DNA from: Coraliomargarita algicola | GTDB taxonomy: Bacteria > Verrucomicrobiota > Verrucomicrobiia > Opitutales > Coraliomargaritaceae | Reading direction: 5' to 3' | DNA length: 64,000 nucleotides | Assembly: GCF_033878955.1 (NCBI RefSeq) | Contig: NZ_CP138858.1 | Coordinates: 4,057,001-4,121,000, forward strand | Shown: in pieces, positions 7,927 to 18,024 of the stretch | Position numbering within the stretch: the stretch's first letter is position 1 | Layout of the letters: every line of letters starts with the position of its first letter | Position numbers and translations under genes: made by a program | The notes under the pieces: generated by a model | The model's database searches: none | The model's input: the letters and a program-made list of their open reading frames with translations, nothing else | What the model was told of the DNA's origin: nothing

Positions 7927-8409
7927 CTAAAGGCTCCAGAGGTAGCTTTGTTTTTCTCCGAGTTGCTGGCCGTTGGCATCTTTCAGGCTGAACTTCCAGG
8001 CGGCTGGCACGCCACTATCTTCGGGCCAATCTTCACCTGTCAGGCCGACAAAGATCTCTTTGGTAGTGGGGCGTTTGTTAGGCAATGTGAATTCGTGGCT
8101 TTGTTTTTCAACCGACTTCTTGGTGTAGAACTCGCCCACAACGACGGTGCCTGCAGGCAGCCGTCGCACATCAGTGTCCAGAATTAAGGTAAAATAGTAA
8201 CCCGCACGCTCTTGGGGCTGTGTGCGCAGAACCACACGATCCCCGAGGTTTTCTTTGCCCGACATATATTCGCTGATACGCTTAAACGACTCCGTTTCTA
8301 TGTAGCGGGGCTTGATCTCCTCGATGTTGACAGAGGTGATTGGCTGGCGGGGCGTGGAGGCACAGCCTGCGAAGAGGCTGCAAAGAAGAGCGGTAATGAG
8401 AAAGCGCAT
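7927..8409 (-). CDS. Putative lipoprotein
   Basis: 160 residues. A lipoprotein signal is clear: MRFLITALLCSLFAGCAS with the lipobox Cys at residue 16, so it is lipid-anchored in a membrane. The mature part (GYYFTLILDTDVRRLPAGTVVVGEFYTK...) looks like a small beta-rich domain that I cannot assign to a family. It is convergent with the metallophosphoesterase (12-bp gap). No function is proposed. Confidence 0.75.
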   Translation of the reverse strand: MRFLITALLCSLFAGCASTPRQPITSVNIEEIKPRYIETESFKRISEYMSGKENLGDRVVLRTQPQERAGYYFTLILDTDVRRLPAGTVVVGEFYTKKSVEKQSHEFTLPNKRPTTKEIFVGLTGEDWPEDSGVPAAWKFSLKDANGQQLGEKQSYLWSL

Positions 8410-8470
8410 GTCTTCAGATTCGCGAGCAGGTCTGGCTTGTCAAGCCAGCGCCGTCAGACTCGAGGAGATC

Positions 8471-8500
8471 GGATGTCTGCCTGGATTGAGGCAGACATCC
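8471..8500. terminator. Strong hairpin, possible terminator
   Basis: Perfect 12-bp stem (8471-8482 with 8489-8500) and a 6-nt loop, downstream of the Gfo/Idh/MocA gene on the minus strand. No T-run follows, so it may be a REP-type hairpin or a processing/attenuation structure rather than a classical terminator. Confidence 0.5.
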
Positions 8501-8530
8501 ATCGATTGCGATGCCTCGTTATTAGGCAGT

Positions 8531-9694
8531 TTAGATGCTCAACGGAGTCCAGGCTGCATTGTTCTGAGAGCTCTGGACGACTGCCTCGATAAAGGCCATG
8601 CCGCGAACACCGTCTTGGATGCTAGGATATTCTTTGGCGTAGGCTGGAGCCTCAGCACCAGAGAGCTCTGCTGCGATGTCGGCAGCGAAGTTGCGATAAA
8701 TATTGGCGAATGCTTCGAGGTAACCTTCCGGATGGCCCGCTGGGGTGCGGCTGTGAGCGGTGGCGCTTTCGCCTAAATAGCCACCACCGGTGCGATAGAT
8801 TTGGGTGGGCGCATCCAGGTGTTTGACTAGCAGCGTGTTCGGCTCCATTTGATGCCATTCCAGGCCGCCCGTTTCACCGTAGATGCGGATGTTGAGCGCG
8901 TTTTCCTCGCCGGCTGAAATCTGTGAGGCGTGCAGGATGCCCTTGGCGCCCCCTTCGAAGCGGAGTAAGATGTTGCCGTCGTCGTCCAATAGGCGTCCAT
9001 CGACAAAGGCGGTGAGGTCGGCGGCGAGTTCTTTAATTTGTAGGCCGGTAATGAACTCGGCCAGATTCTCGGCGTGGGTGCCGATGTCACCGATACAGCC
9101 TGCGGCGCCCGAGCGTTTGGGATCGGTGCGCCATGTGGCTTGCTTTTGACCGTCTTGCTCGATCGGAGTGGCCAGCCAGCCTTGTGGGTATTCGACTACC
9201 ACCTTGCGCAATTTTCCGAGTTGACCGCTCTGGACCATTTCGCGGGCCTGTTGGACCATGGGGTAGCCTGTATAATTGTGGGTGAGCCCATACTTGAGGC
9301 CTGTTCGGGCAACGATTTGGGCCAGTTCTTTGGCTTCCGCCAAGTTGAGTGTGGCTGGCTTGTCGGAGAGCACATGGAAGCCAGCTTCCAAGGCCGCCTT
9401 GGCCACGGGGAAGTGCACGTGGTTGGGCGTGACGATGGCGACGAAGTCCATACGCTCGCCTTCGGGCAGTTGTGCCTCGGCGCTCATCATTGTTTCGAAG
9501 TCGCTGTAGCAACGCGCCTCTGGTAGGAAAAGTTCTTTGCCCGAGGCGAGTGCGCGTTCGGCGTCGGAGCTGAAGGCGCCGCAGACGAGTTCGATTTGAC
9601 CATCAATGCCAGCGGCGATGCGGTGGATGGCGCCAATGAAGGCACCTTGGCCGCCACCGACCATGCCCATGCGGATTTTACGATTAAGTGTCAT
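8531..9694 (-). CDS. Gfo/Idh/MocA-family NAD(P)-dependent oxidoreductase
   Basis: 387 residues. N-terminal Rossmann fold with GMVGGGQGAFIGAIHR (glycine-rich dinucleotide motif), DFVAIVTPNHVHFPVAKAALEAGFHVLSDKPATLNLAEAKEL including the family D/EKP motif, and an alpha/beta C-terminal domain (GDIGTHAENL). It probably oxidises or epimerises a sugar or polyol; the substrate is unknown. It lies 2 bp downstream of the isomerase gene at 9697-10731, so the two form an operon. That pairing is typical of inositol- or sugar-catabolic modules, and a PAS-AraC regulator is divergent. A nearly symmetrical hairpin follows the stop codon. Confidence 0.9.
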   Translation of the reverse strand: MTLNRKIRMGMVGGGQGAFIGAIHRIAAGIDGQIELVCGAFSSDAERALASGKELFLPEARCYSDFETMMSAEAQLPEGERMDFVAIVTPNHVHFPVAKAALEAGFHVLSDKPATLNLAEAKELAQIVARTGLKYGLTHNYTGYPMVQQAREMVQSGQLGKLRKVVVEYPQGWLATPIEQDGQKQATWRTDPKRSGAAGCIGDIGTHAENLAEFITGLQIKELAADLTAFVDGRLLDDDGNILLRFEGGAKGILHASQISAGEENALNIRIYGETGGLEWHQMEPNTLLVKHLDAPTQIYRTGGGYLGESATAHSRTPAGHPEGYLEAFANIYRNFAADIAAELSGAEAPAYAKEYPSIQDGVRGMAFIEAVVQSSQNNAAWTPLSI

Positions 9695-9696
9695 AG

Positions 9697-10731
9697 TTAC
9701 TGATTCTTTTTGTCAAAGGCGGCGTCGAAGGCGATGGCATTGGGCTTGAAGTCGAGCTTCTTGACGAAGGCAGCGGCTTCGGTGCCGCCATGGATGCGAT
9801 CCATGCGGCCGTCTTCCCATTCCACCGAGAGTGGGCCGGCGTAGCCGATGTCGTTGAGCGCAACGATGATGTCTTCAAACTGAATGTCACCGTGACCGAG
9901 CGAACGGAAGTCCCAGTGGCGACGTGCATCGGTGAAATCGGTGTGGCCACCGAAGACGCCAACTGTGCCATCGCCGTGGCCCCACCAGGCGTCCTTCATG
10001 TGCGCGTGGTAGATGCGGTCAGCAAATTGACGAATGAATTTTACGTAATCCACGCCCTGATAGCCGAGGTGGCTGGGGTCGTAGTTGAAACCAAAGCGCT
10101 GGTGCCCATTGACCGCGGCCAGTGCACGTTCGGAGGAGGCGATGTCAAAGGCGATTTCGGTGGGGTGCACTTCGAGTGCGAAATTGACGTCGACCTCTTC
10201 GAAAACGTCCAGGATCGGAATCCAGCGCTCGGCGAAGTCTTGGTATCCTTTTTCTAAATACGCCTGCGAGGTGGGCGGGAAGGCATACAGCGCGTGCCAG
10301 ATGGAGGAGCCCGTGAAGCCATTCACGACCGGGGCGATCACGGATTCGTCCGGGCGAGCGTCAAAGAACTTACGCGCAGCGCGTGCAGTGGCCTTCATTT
10401 CTTCGGCCGCACGTTGGCGCACGCCCTCTGGATCGCCGTCGCCCCAGATCTCTGGCGAGAGAATCGCCTGGTGACGTTCGTCGATACGATCGCAGACCGC
10501 TTGGCCCACCAAGTGATTGGAGAGGGCGTAGCAGCTCAGGCCGTTGGCTTGTAACTTCTCCCAAATCGAGGCGATGTAGCCGTCTTCTTTCAGGGCACGT
10601 GCGACTTCGAAATGGTCGCCCCAGCAGGCGAGTTCCACACCATCGTAGCCCATTTTTTTGACGAGGGGAAGTAGGTCATCCAGCGGCAGGTCAGCCCACT
10701 GGCCGGTAAAGAGGGTAACTTTTCGACTCAT
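9697..10731 (-). CDS. Sugar phosphate isomerase/epimerase-like TIM-barrel protein
   Basis: 344 residues of the xylose-isomerase-like TIM barrel (AP endonuclease 2) superfamily. Visible are VKKMGYDGVELACWGDHFE at the N-terminus, NFALEVHPTEIAFD (metal-ligand Glu), GFNYDPSHLGYQGVDYVKFIRQFADRIYHAHMKDAWW (Asp/His ligands) and YAGPLSVEWED (last Glu). It likely isomerises a ketose or inositol derivative. It is the first gene of a two-gene operon with the Gfo/Idh/MocA dehydrogenase, divergent from the PAS-AraC gene, which is a good candidate for its regulator. Confidence 0.88.
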   Translation of the reverse strand: MSRKVTLFTGQWADLPLDDLLPLVKKMGYDGVELACWGDHFEVARALKEDGYIASIWEKLQANGLSCYALSNHLVGQAVCDRIDERHQAILSPEIWGDGDPEGVRQRAAEEMKATARAARKFFDARPDESVIAPVVNGFTGSSIWHALYAFPPTSQAYLEKGYQDFAERWIPILDVFEEVDVNFALEVHPTEIAFDIASSERALAAVNGHQRFGFNYDPSHLGYQGVDYVKFIRQFADRIYHAHMKDAWWGHGDGTVGVFGGHTDFTDARRHWDFRSLGHGDIQFEDIIVALNDIGYAGPLSVEWEDGRMDRIHGGTEAAAFVKKLDFKPNAIAFDAAFDKKNQ

Positions 10732-10807
10732 AGGTGGGCATTATAGCTGAAATGCTGGAATTGACAATGCTCTCAGTCATCCATAATTGTGCAGTATTCG
10801 TCACGAT

Positions 10808-11521
10808 ATGGATTTAACTGCATTTGCCGACCGCAGACTTTGGGACTTAATCGATCATGTGTCTTTCTGGGTGAAAGACCGTGCGGGCTGCTTTGTGTGG
10901 GTGAATCGAAACTTGGCCGAGCAGGCGCAGGCATCGCGCGCGGCTATTATAGGCACGAAAGACAGTGACTGGTTCTTTAACGAGCTCGCCGATGTTTATA
11001 TGGACGATGATTTTACTGTGCTCAAGACGCAGCAAGCGATTATCAATAAGCCAGAGTTGGTGATGAGTGCTGATGGTGAAGTGGTCTGGCATGCGACCAG
11101 CAAATTTCCTTATGTAGACGTGAGTGGAGCGGTGGCGGGCACTTATGGTATGAGCCAGCCAATGGTGGCGCTCGGGGATCTGCCTGCGGAATATGTAGAT
11201 TTATCTTTAATCGTCAGCTATGCGCGTGAGCATTTGACTGCTGGGGTGACGGTAGAGGCCATGGCGAGGAAGGCGAACATGTCGCTTTCGACTCTAGAAC
11301 GGACTGTGGCGCGACATCTTAAAATCACGCCTTTGAAATTACTGCAGCGTATGCGGATGCATCGTGCGCGGCATTTACTGACGACTTCGCATCTCAAAGT
11401 TGGCGAGATTGCCTTGGACTGTGGCTATGAGAGCTTTTCGTCGTTTTCGCGTGCCTTTAGGCAATCTTATGGATGTGCGCCTGGTCGTTTGCGATCAGCA
11501 TCTTGGAAACCCGCTTCATGA
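10808..11521 (+). CDS. PAS-domain AraC-family transcriptional regulator
   Basis: 237 residues. A PAS sensor domain at about 10-120 (DHVSFWVKDRAGCFVWVNRNLAEQ, then a PAS-like core and TYGMSQPMVAL) precedes an AraC HTH pair at about 140-232 (MSLSTLERTVARHLKITPLKLLQRMRMHRARHLL and VGEIALDCGYESFSSFSRAFRQSYGCAPGRLR). The ATG at 10808 is chosen over an upstream TTG at 10787. A TTGACA (10761-10766) followed after 15 bp by CATAAT lies just upstream and could be its promoter. It is divergent from the isomerase/dehydrogenase operon and probably regulates it in response to a small ligand (inference). Confidence 0.88.
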   Translation: MDLTAFADRRLWDLIDHVSFWVKDRAGCFVWVNRNLAEQAQASRAAIIGTKDSDWFFNELADVYMDDDFTVLKTQQAIINKPELVMSADGEVVWHATSKFPYVDVSGAVAGTYGMSQPMVALGDLPAEYVDLSLIVSYAREHLTAGVTVEAMARKANMSLSTLERTVARHLKITPLKLLQRMRMHRARHLLTTSHLKVGEIALDCGYESFSSFSRAFRQSYGCAPGRLRSASWKPAS

Positions 11522-11660
11522 GCGATCTCTAGAATTTGACAATGACTTAAGTTTTTTTCCGGATTATTTGGTATTAGTGCTAGCAATCATTTGCATTAGA
11601 CATTTGGTGCATAAGGGTTTTAGGCTGGAAGCCTATTCGAGCGGACTATAATTTTACGTA

Positions 11661-14600
11661 ATGGCAGAGAAGAACTTATATATTGTTGGAATTGGCGCAT
11701 CTGCCGGGGGCTTGGATGCCATTCAAAAATTATTCGATCATTTCTCTGATGATACGGATCTAGCATTCGTGGTGGTGCAGCATCTATCGCCGGATTTTAA
11801 GAGTCTGATGCCGGAGCTGTTGGCAAAGCATACTAATATGCAGATTTTTACCGCGGAGGATAAACAGGAAATCCTGCCGAACTGCATTTATTTAAACCAG
11901 CGAAATAAGAATCTGCACGTTAAGGGGAACCGTCTCTACTTACTCGATAAAGGACCGAAGCATAATCTGAACCTGCCGATTGATATCTTTTTTCACACAT
12001 TGGGCGAAGAACATAAGGAACGTTCCATTGGCGTGATCTTGTCCGGGACTGGTTCAGACGGTTCGCGTGGCATCAAAACCATTAAGGAGGCGGGGGGCAC
12101 TGTGATCGTGCAAGACCCCAGGTCGGCTCAGTTTGATGGCATGCCGAACTCCGCGATTTCTACCAATTCGGTGGATTTTGTGATGACGCCGGGCGACATT
12201 GCCGAAATTCTGAAAAAATTCCCCGGTGAGCGCATCCGCCTCAATGCGGAGCATGAGGATCAGGGTAATAAATCCAATGATATCGTCTACCTACAGATCT
12301 TGGAGGAGATCCATAAGGAGAGCGGTATCGACTTTCGCCAATACAAGAGTAACACTTTGCTGCGGCGGCTAGAGAAGCGGATGAATGCTCATAATAGCGT
12401 GAATCTCTATGAATACCTGAGTTTTATGAGGTCTCACCGAAAAGAGGTGGACATTTTGAAGCAGGATTTCCTCATCGGAGTCACTCGCTTCTTTCGAGAT
12501 ACAGAGGCTTTTAAGCTGATAAAGCAGAAGGTGATCCCAGATCTGGTTTCTTCGCGGCCGGCGGAGGGGAGTCCGATTCGCATCTGGGTGGCCGGGTGTT
12601 CGACTGGCGAAGAGGTCTATTCGCTCGCCATGCTTTTTGATGATTACATTCGTAAGAATCGTCTGAATACCGAGTATAAAATATTTGCGACGGATATTGA
12701 TGGAAATGCCTTAATTCGGGCGAGCGAGGGGAGTTACCACGTCAATATATCAAATGAAATTTCGAAGGAGTATTTGGAGGAGTATTTCGTCAAACAAGGA
12801 GATCGCCTGCAAATCATTAAACGGATTCGTGATCGCATTGTTTTTTCAAAACACAATCTTAGCCAGGATCCTCCTTTTATTTCGATCGACCTAATTAGTT
12901 GTCGGAATCTTTTGATCTATCTTAATAATGATCTTCAGGACAAGGTCTTTCAGGATTTCCAATTCTCTCTTAATTATAATGGATATTTATTCTTGGGGAG
13001 CAGTGAGTCTTTAGGGGAGCAGTCCAAGTTCTTTGAAGAGGTGGATTCGAAGAATAAGATATTTCGCTCAATCGTGGAAACCAAGCAGGTGCCGAGTCGA
13101 TTGCGGGATGATGTCTTCCCGAACTCGGTTACGCGTGAGTTAGGGCTACGGGAATCCGCCGATCCTCAATACCGTTACCGGGATAATCCTGATACTGGCT
13201 TTTATAAATATCTAAGTAAGCGTTTTAGCCCATCCTCTGTATTCATTGATAAAGAGTATAATATACTATTCATCAAAGGGGACGCTGGTGAACTGTTGCA
13301 GCACAGAGAGGGGGCTTTCAAAAATAACCTGTTGGAGATGCTCAGTCCCGAATTGGGGACGATCATAAGAAGTAGCATCCGCAAGGTGATTAAGACGGGG
13401 GTCGACGTCCGTATCAATAAGGTGACGACGAAGAAGCACAGCCGCTCGATTTCTTTGGATCTGACCATCAGTAAGGTGAAAGTTCAGGGGCAGATTGCCG
13501 AAATCTACCTGATACATTTCAGCGATGAAACTGTCCCGGTCAACGATGTCAGTGTGATTGATAATGTCCCGCTGGATGAAGTGTCACAGCAACGTATCGA
13601 TGATTTGGAGGCAGAGCTCAGCACGACGAAGGTCGAGTTGCAGAATGTAGTCGAAGAGCTTGAAACGAGTAATGAAGAGCTACAGTCCTCGAACGAGGAA
13701 TTGATGGCTTCAAATGAAGAATTGCAGAGCACCAACGAAGAACTTCAGTCGGTTAATGAAGAGCTTTACACGGTTAACTCCGAGTTGCAGGAGAAGAACC
13801 AGGAGCTGCATGAAATTAATAACGACATGAACAATCTGTTCGAGAGTACTGAGATTGGAACTCTCTTTTTGGATCGTGAGCTCAAAATTCGGAAATATAC
13901 TAAGCCTTTGACGCATCACTTCTCTTTGACGGATAAAGATATTAGCCGCTCGATTCATGGTTTTTCAAGTTCGTTTGGTGAGCAGGTGAAAAATGCGATA
14001 CTCGCGCGTTCGGTCGAGGCATTGGATGAGTTGAAAAGCTCCGAAATGGAAGTCGTTGATTCCTCGGATCGGCATTTCTTATGTCGTATCAGCCCTTTCA
14101 TTACCATTGATAAAATGATCGATGGAGTCGTGATTACATTCATTGATATCACCGAGCTGAAATCAAAGGAAAAAGCACTTTCTGAAAGTCATGAAGAGTT
14201 GGCACTCGCACAAGGAATTGCCCAGCTGGGCAGCTGGAGTTTTAACCTCGAGAATGGTGTGATTCTGTGGACGGATGAATTATTTAAAATGTTCGGGCTC
14301 GAACCCGGCAGCACGCCGCCGTCTTATGAAGCTCAGGAGGGCTTTTTCAGTAAAGATTCCTGGCTGCGCTTGACCCAGGCGATTGAGCACACACGCGCCA
14401 CCGGAGAGCCCTATGAAATTGAGCTCGATCTGACCACGGCGAGCGGTGAGGAAGTTTGGATTTGGGCTCGGGGGGCAGTCGAATACGACGCAAATAAGCG
14501 AGCGATTTCTTTGCGAGGTGTCGCGCAGAATATCACTGAGAGAGTGAAACTTCGGGATGAACTGATTGCACAAAAGCAGTTCCTGGATCGGGTGAATGAA

Positions 14601-16121
14601 CTATCGCCAGTCGGTATTTTTGTGTCCAATCACAAGGAAGATCGCTATCAGTATTTCAACGATCAGTTTTCCAAGATTCTAGGTTTTACGCCTGAAGAGG
14701 TGGAACGTCTTGGGCGTCGACAATTACTCATGTGTGTCCACCCGGATGATCATGAGGCCTATCAGGCGCATTTGGATGAAGTCATTAAGGGTGGACAGCA
14801 GTCTCAATACGATTTTAAGTATCATAGGAAAGACGGAGTGACTATCTGGTGTCGCTCTGTAAAGTGCGTCTTTGAAAGAGACAGGGCTGGCAATGTTCTC
14901 AGTTATATCGGTGTTATCGCAGACATCACCGATGAGAAAGCTGCTGAAGGTAAGCTCAAGGAGGCCATCAAGGCGGCTGATACGGCCGCGATCTATAAGG
15001 ATCAATTTCTAGCGAATATGAGCCATGAAATCCGGACGCCGCTCAATGGGATCGTCGGTTTTTCAGAAATTCTGCGCGATGATTCCTTGGAACTGAAAAT
15101 GAGGCATGAATATCTCGATATCATTCAGAGCTGCTCGGATCAATTGCTCCGTCTTATCGATGATATCATCAACCTCTCTCAGATCGAGGCCGGTGAACTG
15201 AAACTGGAGATGAAAGAATGCAAACTCTCCAATGTGATCGATTCTCTGAAAACGACCTTTGATAACCTCAAGCGAAGAAAGAATAAGGAGCAGATCGAGT
15301 TCAAAGAAACGGTCTCTCCAGAAGTCAGGGATATCATCATTGAGACGGATGCACATCGCTTGCAACAGGTGTTGATCAATCTTCTGAGCAATGCCTTGAA
15401 GTTCTCAGATGAGGGTGTGATCGAGTTTGGATATAGGCAGCTGGGAGACAGTATCGAATTTTTTGTTCAAGATCAGGGGATTGGGATTTCTGAGGATCGA
15501 ATGGAGGTCATCTTTGAGCGCTTCGAGCACCTGGAAGATATGGTTAAGAATTACGAGGGCACGGGCCTTGGGCTGTCCCTATCCCGTGGAATCGTTCACC
15601 TGATGGGAGGCAGCATGCATGTCGAATCGAAACTTGGCGAAGGATCGACCTTTAGTTTTCGCATCCCTTATGAGCAGCCGCTGATCGCTGCTCCTGAGCC
15701 AGTCGAGCCAGTGGTTGATGTGGATGAAAAGGCGATTAAAAAGCTGAAACTGCTTGTGGTCGAAGACGACAAGATGAACCAAGCATTCTTTAGTGCATTG
15801 TTGAGCCGAATCGGGGTCGATTTCGTGATGGCGAGCGATGGTCAGGAAGCTGTTGAAATGGTGAGGTCTCAAGGCGGCTTCGATGCCATTCTTATGGATA
15901 TCCGTATGCCAGTGATGAATGGTGAAGAGGCCGCTGCTGAAATTCTGAAACTTGATAGTAATGCCAAAATTATCGCGCAAACGGCGAATGCCATGTGCGA
16001 TGATGAGACGAAGTATTTGGAGCAAGGCTTTTGTGATTATATCACCAAGCCGATCAATGCGGAAGTGCTGAAGCAAAAGTTATTGGCGTTGCAGAGTCTT
16101 TCATCAGGCGCTGGGGCTTAG
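11661..16121 (+). CDS. CheB-CheR-PAS-histidine kinase-receiver hybrid sensor
   Basis: 1486 residues. In order: a CheB methylesterase-like domain (1-190; catalytic Ser14 in GASAGG, His41 in VVQHLSP, Asp133 in SGTGSDG); a CheR methyltransferase-like domain (about 210-475; SAM motif AGCSTGEEVYS at 311-321, LISCRNLLIYL); a heptad-rich coiled coil of NEELQS repeats (about 640-735); three or four PAS domains (about 735-1100, including SYIGVIADIT); HisKA with phospho-acceptor His1122 in NMSHEIRTPLNG; HATPase (NLLSNALKFSD, DQGIGIS, GTGLGLSLSRG); and a C-terminal receiver with Asp1413 (ILMDIRMPVMNG). It has no membrane segment, so it is cytoplasmic. Catalytic residues of all enzymatic parts appear intact. 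The adjacent genes do not reveal its target. Such proteins are known in several phyla, often outside chemotaxis operons. Confidence 0.93.
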   Translation: MAEKNLYIVGIGASAGGLDAIQKLFDHFSDDTDLAFVVVQHLSPDFKSLMPELLAKHTNMQIFTAEDKQEILPNCIYLNQRNKNLHVKGNRLYLLDKGPKHNLNLPIDIFFHTLGEEHKERSIGVILSGTGSDGSRGIKTIKEAGGTVIVQDPRSAQFDGMPNSAISTNSVDFVMTPGDIAEILKKFPGERIRLNAEHEDQGNKSNDIVYLQILEEIHKESGIDFRQYKSNTLLRRLEKRMNAHNSVNLYEYLSFMRSHRKEVDILKQDFLIGVTRFFRDTEAFKLIKQKVIPDLVSSRPAEGSPIRIWVAGCSTGEEVYSLAMLFDDYIRKNRLNTEYKIFATDIDGNALIRASEGSYHVNISNEISKEYLEEYFVKQGDRLQIIKRIRDRIVFSKHNLSQDPPFISIDLISCRNLLIYLNNDLQDKVFQDFQFSLNYNGYLFLGSSESLGEQSKFFEEVDSKNKIFRSIVETKQVPSRLRDDVFPNSVTRELGLRESADPQYRYRDNPDTGFYKYLSKRFSPSSVFIDKEYNILFIKGDAGELLQHREGAFKNNLLEMLSPELGTIIRSSIRKVIKTGVDVRINKVTTKKHSRSISLDLTISKVKVQGQIAEIYLIHFSDETVPVNDVSVIDNVPLDEVSQQRIDDLEAELSTTKVELQNVVEELETSNEELQSSNEELMASNEELQSTNEELQSVNEELYTVNSELQEKNQELHEINNDMNNLFESTEIGTLFLDRELKIRKYTKPLTHHFSLTDKDISRSIHGFSSSFGEQVKNAILARSVEALDELKSSEMEVVDSSDRHFLCRISPFITIDKMIDGVVITFIDITELKSKEKALSESHEELALAQGIAQLGSWSFNLENGVILWTDELFKMFGLEPGSTPPSYEAQEGFFSKDSWLRLTQAIEHTRATGEPYEIELDLTTASGEEVWIWARGAVEYDANKRAISLRGVAQNITERVKLRDELIAQKQFLDRVNELSPVGIFVSNHKEDRYQYFNDQFSKILGFTPEEVERLGRRQLLMCVHPDDHEAYQAHLDEVIKGGQQSQYDFKYHRKDGVTIWCRSVKCVFERDRAGNVLSYIGVIADITDEKAAEGKLKEAIKAADTAAIYKDQFLANMSHEIRTPLNGIVGFSEILRDDSLELKMRHEYLDIIQSCSDQLLRLIDDIINLSQIEAGELKLEMKECKLSNVIDSLKTTFDNLKRRKNKEQIEFKETVSPEVRDIIIETDAHRLQQVLINLLSNALKFSDEGVIEFGYRQLGDSIEFFVQDQGIGISEDRMEVIFERFEHLEDMVKNYEGTGLGLSLSRGIVHLMGGSMHVESKLGEGSTFSFRIPYEQPLIAAPEPVEPVVDVDEKAIKKLKLLVVEDDKMNQAFFSALLSRIGVDFVMASDGQEAVEMVRSQGGFDAILMDIRMPVMNGEEAAAEILKLDSNAKIIAQTANAMCDDETKYLEQGFCDYITKPINAEVLKQKLLALQSLSSGAGA

Positions 16122-16255
16122 TCCCCGAGCATTCGCCTATTTAGAATATCAGTCAGTGTTTCGCTTGATCCGTGTTTAGGGCGTCTTCAGCAGTTTGAAG
16201 AACTCTAGTTCTGGGGCCGTTTTTCTGCTCGACCTTAAACTGATCACGAAACTAC

Positions 16256-17896
16256 ATGAGTCTCACACCCTCTGCCCTGACTACTATGCCCCACGACCCC
16301 AAGGATAATGAAGATCTCTCCGGAGTGCTCGAAGCTTCGCCGGCGGAGCAACACTACCGTGTGCAACAAGATGCTGAGCGCGACTCGGATGATCATTCAC
16401 GTGAGTTCGGCATGCGGCAGAGAGTCGGTTTAGTCGTCGGCCCTCTGGCGTTTTTGATCATGTTGCTGCTACCTACACCAGAGGGTATGTCGTGGGAAGC
16501 GCAACGGGTGGCGGCTGTGACACTATTAATGGCAACTTGGTGGATCAGTGAAGCGATTCCAATTCCTGCGACGAGTTTGCTGCCCATTATGTTGTTTCCT
16601 TTGTTAGGGGTGATGTCGACGGGACAAGCGACTTCGGGCTATGCCAATCACTTGATCTTCTTATTCATGGGTGGATTCATCATTGCTTTGGCTATGCAGC
16701 GTTGGGACTTGCATCGACGTATTGCCCTGCATGTGATCCGAGTGACGGGATTTTCACCGGGACGATTGGTTTTTGGTTTTATGTTAGCGACTGCTTTGCT
16801 GTCGGCATTTGTGTCCAATACCGCGACCACTGTGATGATGTTACCGATAGGTATGGCTGTGGTGCAGCAAATGTTTGCTGAGGTGAAGGCCTCGGGGCGT
16901 GAAAATCGTGAAGCAGGTATGCGTGCGCTTTCACTTAACTTGATGTTGGGCATTGCCTATGCGGCATCGATTGGTGGCATTGCAACGTTGATAGGAACTC
17001 CACCGAATACCGTGTTGGCGAGCTATTTGGCCAAAACCTACGACTACGAGATCACATTTGCCAAATGGTTGATGGTGGGCGTGCCCCTTGTTTGTGTCTT
17101 TCTTCCATTAGTCTGGATTTGGCTCACCCGTGTCGCGAATCCGATGCCGGGTGTGGAGATCCCTAATGCGAAGCAGGTGATTGATGCAGAGCTTAAGGAG
17201 ATGGGGAAGATGCAGGCGGGCGAACGCTGGACCTTGTTTGTCTTTTCTCTGACTTCGTGTGGATGGATTTTTCGTCCTCAGTTGGCAGCTTTATTCCCTG
17301 AGCCAGGAATGATTAAAGATGCAAGCATCGCTATCGCGGGGGCGCTGATACTCTTCGTCATTCCTGTGCAATTCAGTAAACGTATCTTTGTGATGGATTG
17401 GGAATGGGCGGCGAAATTGCCATGGGGCGTCTTGATTTTGTTTGGAGGCGGCCTCGCCCTGGCGGAGGGCTTTCAGGTCTCGGGCTTGGCTAGTTTTATT
17501 GTGGGACAGATTACCATCTTTGAAAACCTTCCGATTTTCGTGGTGGTGCTTTGTGTGACTGCCTTGGTCATTTTCTTGACTGAACTGACTTCGAACACGG
17601 CGACTTCTACGATGTTGATGCCTGTGTTGGCTGGCATTGCAATTGGTCTGGGGCAGAGTCCGTTGATTCTCTTGGCACCTGCCGCGCTGGCGGCGTCTTG
17701 TGCCTTTATGTTGCCGGTCGCCACGCCTCCGAATGCGATTGTTTTCGGCTCGGGACATGTGACGATCCCGCAGATGGTGCGTTCGGGCTTCGCGCTCAAT
17801 ATCATTGGCATTATTTTGATTCCTCTCTGCCTCTACTTTTTGTTTATACCAGTTTTTGAAATCGTTTTGGGCAACTTACCTGATTGGGCGCAATAG
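16256..17896 (+). CDS. DASS-family (SLC13) sodium/dicarboxylate symporter
   Basis: 546 residues with a hydrophilic N-terminus of about 65 residues, then 11 or more membrane segments. The two SNT repeats diagnostic of the divalent anion:sodium symporters are present: AFVSNTATTVMMLPIG and ELTSNTATSTMLMPVLAG. The family segments WWISEAIPIPATSLLPIMLFPLLGV and IGTPPNTVL are also present. It probably imports C4-dicarboxylates, tricarboxylates or sulfate-like anions with Na+. Start ATG 16256; ATG 16286 would only shorten the disordered N-terminus. It is a single gene unrelated to its neighbours. Confidence 0.9.
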   Translation: MSLTPSALTTMPHDPKDNEDLSGVLEASPAEQHYRVQQDAERDSDDHSREFGMRQRVGLVVGPLAFLIMLLLPTPEGMSWEAQRVAAVTLLMATWWISEAIPIPATSLLPIMLFPLLGVMSTGQATSGYANHLIFLFMGGFIIALAMQRWDLHRRIALHVIRVTGFSPGRLVFGFMLATALLSAFVSNTATTVMMLPIGMAVVQQMFAEVKASGRENREAGMRALSLNLMLGIAYAASIGGIATLIGTPPNTVLASYLAKTYDYEITFAKWLMVGVPLVCVFLPLVWIWLTRVANPMPGVEIPNAKQVIDAELKEMGKMQAGERWTLFVFSLTSCGWIFRPQLAALFPEPGMIKDASIAIAGALILFVIPVQFSKRIFVMDWEWAAKLPWGVLILFGGGLALAEGFQVSGLASFIVGQITIFENLPIFVVVLCVTALVIFLTELTSNTATSTMLMPVLAGIAIGLGQSPLILLAPAALAASCAFMLPVATPPNAIVFGSGHVTIPQMVRSGFALNIIGIILIPLCLYFLFIPVFEIVLGNLPDWAQ

Positions 17897-18024
17897 AGCA
17901 TTTAGGCAAAATACTAGCATTGGCGGGATATTGTTACGCCGTTGGTTGATTGAAGGCATCGGAAAATTTAAGTCGGCGGTTCTTCAGGCGTGCATTTCTT
18001 CAGTTTAGACATTCACTCTCTCGC

